A stretch of DNA of 64,000 bases from Patiria miniata (Eukaryota; Echinodermata; Asteroidea; Valvatida; Asterinidae): contig NW_024037064.1 in the NCBI RefSeq assembly GCF_015706575.1, positions 248,001 through 312,000 on the forward strand, given 5' to 3'. The position numbers were made by a program, and so were the translations under genes. The notes beneath the pieces were generated by a model, which made no database searches, had not been told where the DNA came from, and saw nothing but the letters and a program-made list of their open reading frames with translations. Shown piece by piece: positions 10,979 through 22,600 of this stretch (its first letter is position 1; the number at the start of each line of letters is the position of its first letter).

Positions 10979-12585
10979 TGACCATTTCAGCTGTTTGTCA
11001 CGTCCAAGATTTCTTTGATTCGTGGTGCACTACCTCTCCTTGTGATACAGATACTTCTACCCCCACCCCGCCAACACAAACTACACTGACCAGTCTCCGT
11101 TCTGCCTCTCAAGATGAGACACTGCATGACCAGTCTCTGTTCCGCCTCTCAAGATGAGGTTTGCACTGTCATCTTCAAATCCCCAGCCAAATCATGTGAC
11201 TTGAACCCTATACCATATCGTCAGAACCATAGTGTAGAAACATTACTTGTTCATCTGTCCGCGACCACATCCTACGACAGATGGATGTTGGCAAAGTAAT
11301 GGCGCTTGTGCTTCTCGATCTGTCATCAGCATTTGACACCATAGATCACACCATCCTGATCAGTCGCTTGCACTCTTTGGGAGTGCACGATGCAGCCTTG
11401 CAGTGGTTTGACTCATACCTTGCAGACTGGCAACAGTCTGTTAACTTCAATGGAGTATTATCTGCCCTACCTCCCTTGACTGTGGTGTTCCTCAAGGATC
11501 TGTTGGCGGTCCCATGTTATTCACCATCTACATTTTACCACTCGACCAGATCATCCAGAAACACAACCTATATCACTGCTATGCTGATGACATACAGCTG
11601 TATCAATCCTTCAATCCATCTCAACCCAATGCTGTGTCTGCCCTGGAGAATCTTGAGGCTTGCATTGATGAGATCAAGACATGGATGATGACAAAACAGT
11701 CTCAAATTGAATGACAACAAGTCTGAATTTATCCTGTGTGGCTCAAAATAACAACTCGCCAAGTTCAATATCACCAGCATTAGGACTGGAGATTGCCACA
11801 TCAATCCTTCCACCAAGTGTTGCAACCTAGGTGTCACTTTCGACCCCCACATGTCCCACATTGATCAGATATCAGCAGTGTCAAAATCAGTCAGATTTCA
11901 TCTCCGTAATCTTGTCTTCATTCGGAAGTATCTAAATCGTACGGGCACTGAGCAACTAGTCCATGCATTTATAACTTCGCGCTTAGATGTTTGTAATTCA
12001 CTCATGTATAACCTGCCACACCACCGGATAAATAACTTCAACGCCTCCAAAATGCCACTGCTCGCCTCATCACCTTATCCAGACGCACCACTCACATCAC
12101 CCCCGTCTTAAGTCCCTTCACTGGCTCCCCATCGCTGATCGCATTGCCTTCAAGATCCTCCTCACTTTCAAGTCACTACAAGGAACTTCACCGGACTACA
12201 TAACGGACATTATCACGAAATATCAGCCGTCAAGTAGACTTCGTTCGGCCGGAGCACTACAGCTTACTGTTCCCTGCACCAATCACTCTTGGGGAGACCG
12301 GTCTTTCTCAAGCGCCGCTCCCAAACTCTGGAACAATCTACCCCTTGAAATTCGCCAGTCATCATCATTGTCTGTATTTAAATCTTCTGTGAAAACTCAT
12401 ATGTTTACCTCACGTTTTTGTGTTTAATGAGTTGATGTTTATTACTCCTGTCACTAATTTCTGTTATTCAAATTGAACTTAATTTATACTGTAATTGTTT
12501 TGTATGTATTGTGCGCCATGAGCGTCTTGCTTGGCGGATATCGGCGTCTTATAAATGTTCATTATTATTATTATTATTACTATTT
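10979..12585 (+). pseudogene. L2-like LINE reverse transcriptase, 3' part, copy 1
   Basis: Protein fragments in sequence order are KSPAKSCDLNPIP, YRQNHSVETLLV, LVLLDLSSAFDTIDH, HCYADDIQLY (the YADD catalytic motif, about 11575-11600) and the RT C-terminal region to SVFKSSVKTHMFT near 12410. The direct join of NPIP to YRQNHS indicates loss of roughly 90 codons including early RT motifs. Frameshifts and a ~40-bp internal repeat (11090-11150) break the frame. The 3' end GGCGTCTTATAAATGTTC followed by (ATT)n at 12553-12580 is typical of L2-like LINEs. Confidence 0.8.
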
Positions 12586-13860
12586 CCAAACATGTGTCAA
12601 GTGACACATTTTTGGAAATGTCTGTGAATTGGTCCCCCCCCCCCATGCATTGCTATTTGTACTTGGTTTGCAATAGGGCTTGCTCAACGACGTCCAAATA
12701 TGTAGGAGAGCTGCAACTGCGTATTTTACGCAATATATCATGCATTGCGCAGTGTTGAAAATGTTCCAAACATGTGCGCTTATTGCTTGAAATGTTTTTC
12801 GAATGTCGACGCGGCTGATGCCCGTTATGCAATTGAATGCTCAGTATGTTGATGCATGCGGCTGGTCTGTAGGAAATGACGTCATTTTACAAGACCTATT
12901 GGGGAATGCACAAATGGGTGACAACCTTCTCGCATGCTGCCAATTTCCAAACATTTGTCAAGTGACACATTTTTGGAAATTTCTGTAAATCCACCCTTCC
13001 CCCATGCATTCTAATTTGTAATTGGTTTGCAATTGGGGGATCCACGAATGAGTGACAACCTTGCATGATGTCAATTTCCAAACATGTGTCAAGAGGCACA
13101 TTTGTGGAAATTTCTGTTTATCTGCCCCCCCCCCATGTGTTCTAATTCTCGCCCCCCCATGTGTTCTTATTTCCCCCCCCCCCCCAAATGTGTCGAGCGA
13201 CACATTTTTGGAAATTTCTTTAAATCCCCCCGTGTGCTCTAATTTGTACTCGGTTTGCATTCGGGGGATTTACAAATGAGTGACAACCTTCTCGCATGCT
13301 ATCAGTTTCCAAACATGTGTCAAGTGACACATTTTTGGAAATTTCTGTGAACACTCCTATTCCCCTATGTGTTCTAATTTGTACTTAATTCACGAATGGT
13401 TGACAACCTTCTGGCATGCTGTCAATTTGCAGAAAACAAAGATGTGTCAAGTGACACATTTTTGGAAATTTCTGTGAATCTGCCACCTTCCGAATGCGTT
13501 CCAATTGGTAACGGTACTTAGTTTGCAATTGGGGAATCCTCGAATGATTGACAACTTTCTGCCATGCTCTCAATTTGAAGAAAACAAAAGAAGATCATTT
13601 CCAAAGATTTGTCATGTGACACAGTTTTGGAAATTTTTGTAAATCCCCCAATGCGTTGTTACAATTTGGGAAGCCACAAATGAATGACAACCTTCTCGCA
13701 TACCTTGTGTGTCAAGTGACACATTTTTGAAAATTTCTGTGAATTGGCTCCTCCCCCATGCTTCTAATTTGTACTTGGTTTGCAATTTGGGAATCCACGA
13801 ATGGGTCCAAACCTTGCATGCTGTTAATTTCCATAGTTGTTCATAGGAGTTATTAAGGAA
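12586..13860. repeat. Tandem array of a 110-155 bp palindromic repeat, copy 1
   Basis: About eight units centre near 12600, 12952, 13090, 13193, 13326, 13450, 13612 and 13715. Each contains the hairpin TTTCCAAACATGTGTCA / TGACACATTTTTGGAAA, then ATTTCTGTGAAT, a C-rich stretch, TGTTCTAATTTGTACTTGG, GCAATTGGGGGATCC and GAGTGACAACC. Units vary in the C tract and in spacing. Minus-strand frames across the array give repetitive peptides and are not considered genes. The first unit is followed by unrelated sequence (12660-12900). Confidence 0.85.
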
Positions 13861-15596
13861 AATTCTGTGAATCTGGCCCCCACGGCAGTTCCATATGCAT
13901 AGCGCGCACACACACAAAGGTTCTGTAATGCGTTAGTTCTGTATTTGTGAACTCCAATGATGCCGGTGACGTCACACAACATGGCGCTGTCCACATACAG
14001 AAGAAAAACGTCGATGTTTCGTCCCAAATAATGTCAAAATTAGACACTTTAGAAATACGTTTTATTATCATAAATGACAGGCAATGATGTGATATGATGT
14101 TTTCTTTAGGAAATAAATGAGAAAGGGGTATAAATTTATATACCAAGGTGTGTTTTAGGGGAATTTTCGCCAACATTTTTGCAATGCGGGATGAATTTAT
14201 TCGCGTATCGAAGACTTTTAAAAGCCCTTCAAGAAAAGCGAAACGCAGTTTTTCAGAAGAAATCTTTATGTTGATACCATTATTCAGTTATGAAAATAGC
14301 CAAATCATACTTTTTCTTGGTCGGGTCGACATTTTAAAATAAAATATAGACGTTGAAAGTCGGCCTACAATTCCAAAGCTTCTCTGAGAATTCGGGCTGC
14401 TGCATCGCTGGTTCATGATCTAGAATCCCACTAATACATGCAAACTGGCGCGCGGGTACCAACTGGCCTAGCGCCGCGTGTGTTGTGAACACAAAAGCGC
14501 CGTACAACGTGTACACATGTACATATGTGTACGTAAAACCATCGCATTTTACGGACAATCGCAAGACATTGAATAAAATTTAAAAATACGTAAAATGCAA
14601 AACAGATTACATAGAAATAAAGAACCATCTGTCTTTAGATGAAAACACTCACTGTGGACAAAATAAACACACAATCCGAAATTCACAAATGTTTAGTGTT
14701 GTACAGTGAGTGAGTGAGTGAGTGTTGTACAGCATATGAAAGCAGCACAATCCAAAACCAAGCATGAATTTGCCATCAGTATGAGACACTCTATCCTCTT
14801 AATATTCTGGGGGAAGTTGCTGACAATTAATTGGATCTATAGCTTTAACAACACAATAACAAATAGGTTTTTGTTTGGCAATAAACGCATTCTTTATTTC
14901 ACAACCAATCCATATCATTCAAAAAAAAAAGTTTCATTTACAGAAGTGAAACTTCACAACAGCCATATTTTACAAGTAAATAAAGTGCACATGTAATGCA
15001 GGCATGAACTCAACCAGTGAAATCAGGTTTGGCAAGTGATAAAACTATGAAAAGTCTGAAAAATTAAATAGGGTAGTTGTAGTTGATTCAAGAAAGTGAT
15101 TCAAAAATTCAACTTTATGAAAGGGCAAATGGATTTAAGCATACCCTCACACCAGATTTACAAAGCACATCACTTCACAATTTGATGCAAACACAGTCCA
15201 CTGTGAAGTTCTTTTCCAGTGTGAATGCATCATACATCGTCAATTTTGTTAAATATTTTAGAAAAGTTTTCACAAGTACAATCGACGACTCTTTGTTGAC
15301 TTTTCGACGACTATTTACTGTTCTTTGAATAAATACATAACATGAAAATACATGTACATGTACATGTAGTCACCTTTTGTCCTTTGAATACACTACGACG
15401 TGTCGCACTTACAGCATATTTTGTGAAATGAATCACAGGATGCGTCATCCTAGGGATACAACGATGCATCGTAGGTTACAATAAGAGTCGTGGAATCAGG
15501 TACAGATTGTCACCGTCACTACGAACGACACTCTCGCATCCGTGTGTGCACTGTACGCGCGCGTGTTTACAGAACCGGGATATTTTGGGTTTTACG
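13861..15596. other. Non-coding part of unit 1
   Basis: No gene is supported. It holds a (GTGA)n microsatellite at 14706-14724 and ACATGT-rich simple repeats near 14510-14530 and 15350-15370. At about 15080 lies the uninterrupted site corresponding to the LINE insertion of unit 2. Confidence 0.5.
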
Positions 15597-15834
15597 AACT
15601 GACATCCGCCACAGTGCGGCACTTTTAGAGCGCACCCCGTACATTTTTGTTTTCACGAACTGACACCCAAGCATGATGCGGCAATACATCTATCCGTGTA
15701 CTTGTGCGATTATACATGTACACATTTTTCATTAAAAAGCGATTTAATTGGTAAAATTAAGATCAGTGTCAGTTCGTGAAACCGAAAATGCATGGGTGCG
15801 CTCTAAAAGTGTCGCACTGTGGGGGATGTCAGTT
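15597..15834. mobile_element. Inverted-repeat MITE, copy 1
   Basis: Arms of about 70 bp face each other: the left begins AACTGACATCCGCCACAGTG, and the right, read on the other strand, AACTGACATCCCCCACAGTG. Both continue with GCACTTTTAGAGCGCACCC-like sequence and CACGAACTGACAC. The 100-bp centre is AT-rich and non-coding. Confidence 0.75.
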
Positions 15835-15868
15835 ATCTCCTAAATTCCCAAACTATCTCAATTCTCTC

Positions 15869-15869
<1 letters not shown>

Positions 15870-15920
<51 letters not shown>
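15870..15920 (+). repeat. Poly(C) homopolymer of 51 nt, copy 1
   Basis: An uninterrupted run of C (G on the complement) directly after ATTCTCTCA. The duplicate at 36319-36371 has 53. The complement strand could form G-quadruplex structure. Confidence 0.9.
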
Positions 15921-15922
<2 letters not shown>

Positions 15923-16266
15923 CAGTAAGATATTCATTTATATATGAAATGTTTACGTCAACTATGTTATTCAAGCATCTGGGACAGGGAGGCAGCGAAC
16001 AGACTACACCTACCACTCCCAATTCAGATCACACTAAAAATACATGTACATGTACTCCACACCATGGACTATTTAGAAAGGTTCAGAGTGGGGGTTGGGC
16101 TGTTTGAATGAACATGGCCATGTCATGGCATGGTCAGGAACTGATACGGAGTTCAATCGCAATGGGTGGGTAGTACAGATCAGATGCGGAGGAATCCAAA
16201 GCTCGTCCATTATACGCGGCCATGCATGTCGTTGCCATCTTCAATCCAGAAATAGGAAGAAACTCT

Positions 16267-17815
16267 TCAAAACCTGAAAGCACAACAAGAATATAACAAA
16301 TGCAACAAAGTTAATGGGATACTTTGAGATGCATGGTGGCAGCAAATACACCAGTCCTTTTCTGGTGTTGACGTCAATTTGAACATGTGCACATTAGGTT
16401 AAGTGTGACGTAAAAAAATGAAAAGGACAGGTAAAAGGAAACGTCTCAAAAGTCTCTGTTGAAAATTAATGCCAGGTTATTTTCAAGATTTTTGTCTGTG
16501 TCTTATCTTAAACAACTTTGCTGGGATTTTTCTTGCATTGAATATGAGTGTTAAAAACTATAGAAGATAAGAAAGTTTCATATTTTATCTTTTTCTATAG
16601 GCACAGACATACATGTAAACATGTACTTGTACATGTACATGATGTATGTACATGCATGTACATACATGCCATGATCAATTTCTAAGTAAAATAATATCAA
16701 GATGCTCACCGATGAAAGTTGTCAAATTTTCTGAAGGTATCCTTCGTCAGGGCAGGGTACGTCATCTGCGTGTCATGGTGGAATGCCGTACACTCCGCAT
16801 AAGAAGAAATGTAGGCCAACCTCCTCCACAGCGTCCGAGAGACAACCAATAGGTCTAGATGGCAAATTAAAGTACACATTCAAGTTCTTGTACAGTTACG
16901 TGACTTTTGTGTTTTTACACAACAAGAACAAGAGCATGCATTACATGGGTTTGAAGTAAACTCGGTACCCAACAACCACAAGACTGTTACCGACTTGGTC
17001 CCTAACTGACGGGGTCTGACCGTCTGAGACAGCATGGCCAACTCAGTTCCAGGTCAACTTGGTCCCAGGTACAAATGTATAAAGTCGGTCCAATGTCAAC
17101 TAAGTCTCAAGTCATTTTAGTCCCAGGTCAAATTTGAAATTAATGGAAAAAATACTCTACAATTATATGACTGAGGGCGAAAAAGAAAAGCCTAATGACG
17201 GCCCTGGCAATGTAACCTACATGTAGGGCCTACATGTCAAATCCTTTGTTTACGCATTTAGAACATACAGTACACAGTTTCCTTGAGAAGTTTTCAAGAA
17301 CATTAATTAAATGACCAATGTCAGGCTCCTGCCTGCAAAGAATGACCTCCATTCCTCCATCATCATGTTCCAGCATGATGCATGCCAGCAAATCCTGACC
17401 ACGCTGACTATACATGAAATCTAAAAATCATATTGAAATTGGAGGATTCAGGACTGTTAGGATTAAGGAATGCATTGTGATTATTTATTACGAATACGAT
17501 TTTCTGGGTAATTGCAACTAGCAAGGCACACTGGGCAGAAATATTTCTTAGATGAAAGTCTTCTACATACACGAGTCATTGCGTCGTCCAAAAGTGCGTG
17601 CTGTGGGATAGCTCAAGGCGCCTACACTACGACTGTTTCATGTACGACATTACTGTAATGACTTCCTGTCATGGCGCGGCGTACGTACACAAAATCCTTG
17701 TGTCGCAGGCTAAAAACAAGGAGAAACTACAACAACTACATCTTCTGAGCAGAGTAAATACATAATCTGTAGGCTTACCTTTTCCATCTGAATCTTCGAA
17801 ATCATGCCAAAACAT
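16267..17815 (-). CDS. Small spliced gene of unknown function (predicted exons)
   Basis: I do not recognise this protein. The ATG at 17815 is in the context GTGGCCATG and opens a 37-nt exon encoding MFWHDFEDSDGK, ending at 17779 before the donor GTAAGC. An acceptor TTTTAG at 17421-17426 opens exon 2 at 17420; joining completes a GAT codon and keeps the frame into FMYSQRGQDLLACIM and on through EVILCRQEPDIGHLINVLE. The exon 2 donor is uncertain (candidates GTATGT and GTAAAC lie near its CTVCSKC). A third exon, 16854-16710, has acceptor ATCTAG and donor GTGAGC; its best open frame includes SRTLWRRLAYISSYAEC, but its phase with exon 2 is unresolved. A fourth exon begins at 16273 after TTTCAG and would stop at 16269-16267. 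Copy 2 differs in exon 2 by a 9-nt in-frame indel and in exon 3 by a change that is silent in the chosen frame, mildly favouring a real coding sequence. Confidence 0.4.
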
Positions 17816-18699
17816 GGCCACGAAGGTCCCCACTCGTCACGCCATGACACTGCATGTACACTTCGTACGTCGCGACTTGACGAATTCCTGTTTTATTCAC
17901 CCTCAGTATTGGCTAAAATCTCACGAAAGCATGTCGACCCAAACCTTTCGTCCATATCAATGTGAACCTAGATAACCCATTTATTGATAGATTGACCAAG
18001 TATGCGTCACAAAACTGCATTTTACTTTAAAAATGATGTTTTCTCGAAGTGGAAATGACGGCACAAAAACGCTTAATCGTACCAGGTCACAAGTCACACG
18101 CTGCATAAAAAACACACATTATCAGAATTTGTGCACGCTATATGGCAACTGTTGACCGTACATAGCTTCATTGATGTTTTGTAGAGCCTTATTTGGTAAT
18201 CTGTTGCATATTCATTTTAATAAACCAATCAATCTTTATATCTTTCGCGGGTATTTAAATCCACCAACGAAACAAAGGGATCACTGCGCGTCATGTTTAT
18301 TTACATCGCGCTAGATTGTCACGTGGTATTACCACTAACTCCATCTCGCCAACAGAGGGCGTACTTTTTTATGCGTGAAACTGCCGTGTTCTTGATGCAT
18401 CCGGTTCATATGCATTGCAGCCGTTAACTGACTTAAATTTTGTTCCAGATGAATTTTGTTTGTTCCGTTCTTCTTTTAACTCAAACATATTCTGAATCCA
18501 CACCGCCCCCCATTAATGGATCTTTTTCTCACTCTTCAACAGTGAACAACTTTATTTACCGTGTGGAACGTCATCCCACCTCATGAATGGACTTCACCGT
18601 GACTACGCTTCTTGAGAGGTTGATATTAGCAGTGTTTTCAGCAGACTCTAAGGCCTGGATCTCGATTGGATTGAGCGCTTGAACACTTGAACACTTGAC
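17816..18699. other. Upstream flank of the small spliced gene, unit 1 only
   Basis: Together with 17480-17778 this sequence has no counterpart in unit 2, where a different element (37952-39817) occupies the position. It presumably contains the promoter of the minus-strand gene; no TATA box is convincing. No other gene is seen. Confidence 0.4.
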
Positions 18700-19265
18700 C
18701 CGAGTTGACGACCCCAAGGCCTTGACCCAATGGTGCGGACCCACGGAATTGGCCTGAGTCTTTGGCCCACGGCCATGCTCCGAGTATGTGGCGGTTTGAC
18801 GGTTGTCGTCACACGGACTGGCCCGAGTCATCGACCATGCCTTGACCCGAGGTGCCAAGCTACGGACTTGACCAGAGCCGTCAACCCGCGGCCTTGTGCA
18901 ACTTGAACACTTGAACACTTGACCCGAGTTGATGACCCCAAGGCCTTGACCCAATGGTGCGGACCGACGGAATTGGCCTGAGTCTTTAGCCAACGGCCAT
19001 GCTCCGTGGAGGTGGCGGCCCACGGAATTGGCCCGAGTCGGCGGCCCACGGCAAACTCCCGAGGTGCCGGCCCCCGGAACGGGCCCGAGTCGTCCATCGG
19101 CTCACGGCCTTTCGCCGGGGTGTCGTCCCACGGACTTGCTCGAGTCGTCGGCCCACGGCCTTGCGCCGGGGTGTCGTCCTACGGACTGGCCCGAGTCATC
19201 GACCATGCCTTGACCCGAGGTGCCGAGCTACGGACTTGACCAGAGCCGTCAACCCGCGGCCTTGT
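18700..19265. repeat. GC-rich minisatellite, unit 1 only
   Basis: Imperfect repeats built from GGCCCACGG, TTGGCCTGAGTC and CCGAGTCGTCGGCCCACGG. Longer blocks recur: CCAAGGCCTTGACCCAATGG at 18709 and about 18935, and GACTTGACCAGAGCCGTCAA at about 18866 and 19233. Base composition differs sharply from the AT-rich surroundings. Open frames on both strands are a by-product of the GC-rich repeats. Confidence 0.75.
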
Positions 19266-19509
19266 GACCACTACCGTGAATGCTCTTTGGAATTCTTGTG
19301 GTGAGTTTTATTTTAGAAACAAAAAGAGACCTGTATATGAAGAAATATGATTCCTCGGGTGGTATTTTAACACCCCCCGCATGCAAAATATACAGTGCTT
19401 GATTTCCTATCAAAATATGTATTCAAAGTTTGCATTAAACTCGTTCTCAAATGCTATACTTTTCATTTCGAAAAATTTCAGTAAAAACTGATTGTGTATG
19501 TCTTTGAAA

Positions 19510-20345
19510 TGTCAGTATGAAATGGTGTACATAATAGATTTTGATAATTTTAACAATGGCTTTTTGTAATTTGTCCAGCGGTAACCGCGCGGCCATTGCC
19601 ACTGTATTGTATCTTGTTCGATCCTGGCAAATGTTAGCCAGGTTGTAGGCCCTTCAGTTTTCTCTGGTGCAAGGGGAATACCCAGCTTATTACTCAGTGT
19701 TTGAAATCCGACCAAATCCTGCACACCCTGTTGATGAGATGTTGAAATGATTAGAAAATCATCCAGAATATGGACTATTGCAGAATAAATGGTTAACACT
19801 TTATATCTAGTTTAGATGGCACACATCCTGGGCCCACTTTCTTCAACATTTGTGTTGCGTCATCAGTTGACGCATACTTGACTGTTGTGTTGCAATCTGG
19901 TATTCCATCGTTTACGGAACCATGTTTAGGATGAGACAAATGATGAATTATTCAAAATGAACCAGGCTGTCTTTTAGGAACTAAACCAATCGAGCTAACG
20001 CAAAAATTATCAAGTGGAAGTCTTGAAACGGCCCTGCGAGCCTACCTTGTCTAAGTTCTAACCCTAGTTTTTCAGAAACCACTTTTGGATTTTGAAGAGC
20101 AGATCTTAAATTTGTTGATGTCCTAAATTTTTGATTGCCTGTAAAACCTAAAAATCAATTGTAAAACCGTGAATTAAGAATTTGTACTTAATGCCATCAT
20201 AGCCTTGTAACATAGTTTGAAGCACATCTTTATTAACTGGTGTTATTGGTTTGTCCTGGGATAAATGAGGTCTGTCCCCTTCCTGTTCTGCTTTTAGGCT
20301 GTGTATAGGCCTCCTCTTAACAGGAACAATCAAGTCACAGAACAA
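19510..20345 (-). pseudogene. DIRS-type reverse transcriptase fragment, copy 1
   Basis: On the minus strand 19780-19570 encodes LVHILDDFLIISTSHQQG (the xxDD catalytic motif, here LDD), then LGIPLAPEKTEGPTT, characteristic of DIRS-group RT. Further 5' on that strand (20345-19800) frame-shifted blocks match the finger region seen intact at 61.4-61.7 kb (the SVNDGIPDCN-like and YASTDDA-like stretches). The part between these, about 190 bp encoding KLDIKSAF in the intact copy, is replaced by about 30 bp. Copy 2 shares this deletion. Confidence 0.75.
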
Positions 20346-21984
20346 ATTTAAATGGGCGATCTGACTGTGTTATTATGTTCGTGCACAAATGAGTTCTGGT
20401 AGCAGGGCTTTGCTTTGTGGAGTTAATTCAATGCTTTCTTTCCCCTTTTGAGCCCTGGCACGAATACAGCTCAATAATTCAAATTTTTCCTTTCGTTATT
20501 TGAATCCTTTCAGCAAAGTGAGGACCACTGACTGATGAGGGAATTGCTCTACTGAGATGAGGTTGAGCCTGCCTCAAGACATCGTCAGGGCTCCGACAGC
20601 CTCATCAAACAGAAACCCGAGGAACCGGAAGCAGGGAGGAGGACCGACAGATGAACGGATGACCTGCTTGCTGGGCTACCCATTACTGATTCTTGAGGTT
20701 AGTTTTTAGTTACATGTACCTAAAGAATAAGCAGAAACAAGTAATCAAAATGGGTCATCTGGCGCTCTTCTATGTTCTCCCACAAATAAAGAGTGCTGGT
20801 AGTGGGGCACTGCTTTGTGGGGTTAATTCGAACATTTCTCCCCCCCCCCCACCTCTTGCTCTACCTTTCAGATATTTCTTAATAATGATAACCCAGTCAA
20901 AACCTAGACAACTCAGAGTCATTGTGAAGATGTACCCTGGAGGAATGCTATCAGTCAAAACCTAGAAAACTCAGAGTCATTGTGAGGAATTATTTGATAT
21001 TTTATAATGAGGATTTAAACGTACATACAGGCTGGACATTTGTCACAAAATGTCTCTCCCTGTTTATACATTACCCTAATCACATCATAAATTTGAACCC
21101 ATTTTGAAAACTGATATTCTCGTTTGACAACAATGTAAAATGGCTTAATAATGTAACTGGAAGTGCCTATTAGAAACTGAATTTGTCCTTAGCACCCTTT
21201 TCCTTGCAGTGAAAAAAAGAGAAAAAATACTAGCTCATCTTTTACCTTTATATGCAACATCCATAAACTTATGTAATTGGCCCATTAGAACCCTCCGATG
21301 CAAACATGCATACTCAGCCATGCTGTTACTCGGGTCCAAATCAGTCAGGTGACCGTTTTTTGACCCGATGGAATTCTATGCATAGAACTACATTATTGAC
21401 CCATTTTGACTGCTTAAGTAACTGGCCATGAGAATGACTTGACCAACTGTGACCCGTAGAACAGTTGTTGATAATGAATATTTGCTGACTGTTATTGTCT
21501 CGTTAAAGTACTGTCATAGTCAGTAAGTTGCTGGTATTGACTGTTTGAAACATGATCCCTGTCAAAACAGCTGTGGGTGCTAAATTGCTGTTGACTGTTT
21601 TTGACTTGACAGTCCTTCTGATTTAAAAATCACAGGCGTGTGGAAAAAGGCACATCTGGACTTTTCGAGGTGTGTATTTTTTCTAGGTGTGTGATTTTCT
21701 AGGTGTGTGATCTGTGGTCCAGGGAAATTCAGACATGCAATTGTTCACACTACGCGGGAAGCTTTTAGGTGTGCGGTGGTGTGGGGGTGTGATCGCACGC
21801 CTCAAATCAGAAGGACTGACTTGACAAAGTGCTGTCCACAGTTGGTGTTTGGTATTGACTGAAACATGATCCCTGTCAAAAAATACCCCCCTCCAAAAAA
21901 AAAAACCTTACCTATTACCCTGTTTTCAAATGCCATGTAATTGGAAGCAGAACTTTTTGGATGGGGGCCTATTGGTATTGTCAG
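20346..21984. other. End of unit 1, non-coding
   Basis: No gene is supported. The part 20480-21100 is also present at 40560-41150 and, split, at 61740-62041 and 63594-64000, so it belongs to a dispersed repeat, probably attached to the DIRS fragment. Around 21350-21540 are repeats of TTGACCCGATGG and TTTTGACTGCTTAAGTA, and 21850-21960 leads into array B. Confidence 0.5.
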
Positions 21985-22600
21985 CAATTAGTAAGTGGCT
22001 GGTATTATCAAACAGCTGTGGCTACTGTGTGGCTGTTGATTGTTGTATTGACCTGATAAAGTATTGTCTGCAAGTGGCTGGTATTGTCAAACAGCTGTGG
22101 CTACTGTGTGGCTGTTGAGTGTTGTATTGACCTGATAAAGTATTGTCTGCAAGTGGCTGGTATTGTCAAACAGCTGTGGCTACTGTGTGGCTGTTGATTG
22201 TTGTATTGACCTGATAAAGTATTGTCTGCAAGTGGCTGGTATTGTCAGACAGCTGTGGCTACTGTGTGGCTGTTGATTGTTGTATTGACCTGATAAAGTA
22301 TTGTCTGCAAGTGGCTGGTATTGTCAAACAGCTGTGGCTACTGTGTGGCTGTTGAGTGTTGTATTGACCTGATAAAGTATTGTCTGTAAGTGGCAGGCAT
22401 TGTCAAACAGCTGTGGCTACTGTGTGGCTGTTGATTGTTGTATTGACCTGATAAAGTATTGTCTGCAAGTGGCTGGTATTGTCAAACAGCTGTGGCTACT
22501 GTGTGGCTGTTGATTGTTGTATTGACCTGATAAATTGTCTGTAAGTGGCTGGCATTGTCAAACAGCTGTGGCTACTGTGTGGCTGTTGATTGTTTTATTG
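21985..22600 (+). repeat. 79-bp minisatellite, array B
   Basis: About eight units of the same 79-bp repeat as array A, mostly of the subtype TGCAAGTGGCTGGTATTG. It is more homogeneous than array A and lacks the palindromic insertion. It marks the junction between duplication units. Confidence 0.95.

Larger units (their letters stand above)
5780..21984. repeat. Tandem segmental duplication, unit 1
   Basis: From the end of the 79-bp array (7319) to about 17480, and again from about 19720 to 21980, this unit is nearly identical in order and orientation to 22601-37951 and 39818-42059. It begins with minisatellite array A and ends where array B begins. Differences are mostly substitutions, small indels and whole insertions: a palindromic element at 6847 only here, a LINE at 30.4 kb and a palindromic element at 41.8 kb only in unit 2, and different sequence at 17.48-19.72 versus 37.95-39.82 kb. 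Confidence 0.9.

Noticed and set aside
12896..13917. Repeated minus-strand frames with a recurring KFPKMCHLTHVWKL-type peptide
   Set aside because: They are produced by translating the palindromic tandem repeat; frames shift from unit to unit and carry no domain.
18571..19304. Overlapping frames up to 150 codons on both strands
   Set aside because: GC-rich minisatellite lacks stop codons by composition; frames exist on both strands equally.
20693..20965. 90-codon frame present in three copies (20.69, 40.77, 63.57 kb)
   Set aside because: It lies in a dispersed repeat, the stop is followed by duplicated non-coding sequence, and it has no known domain; conservation reflects copying.
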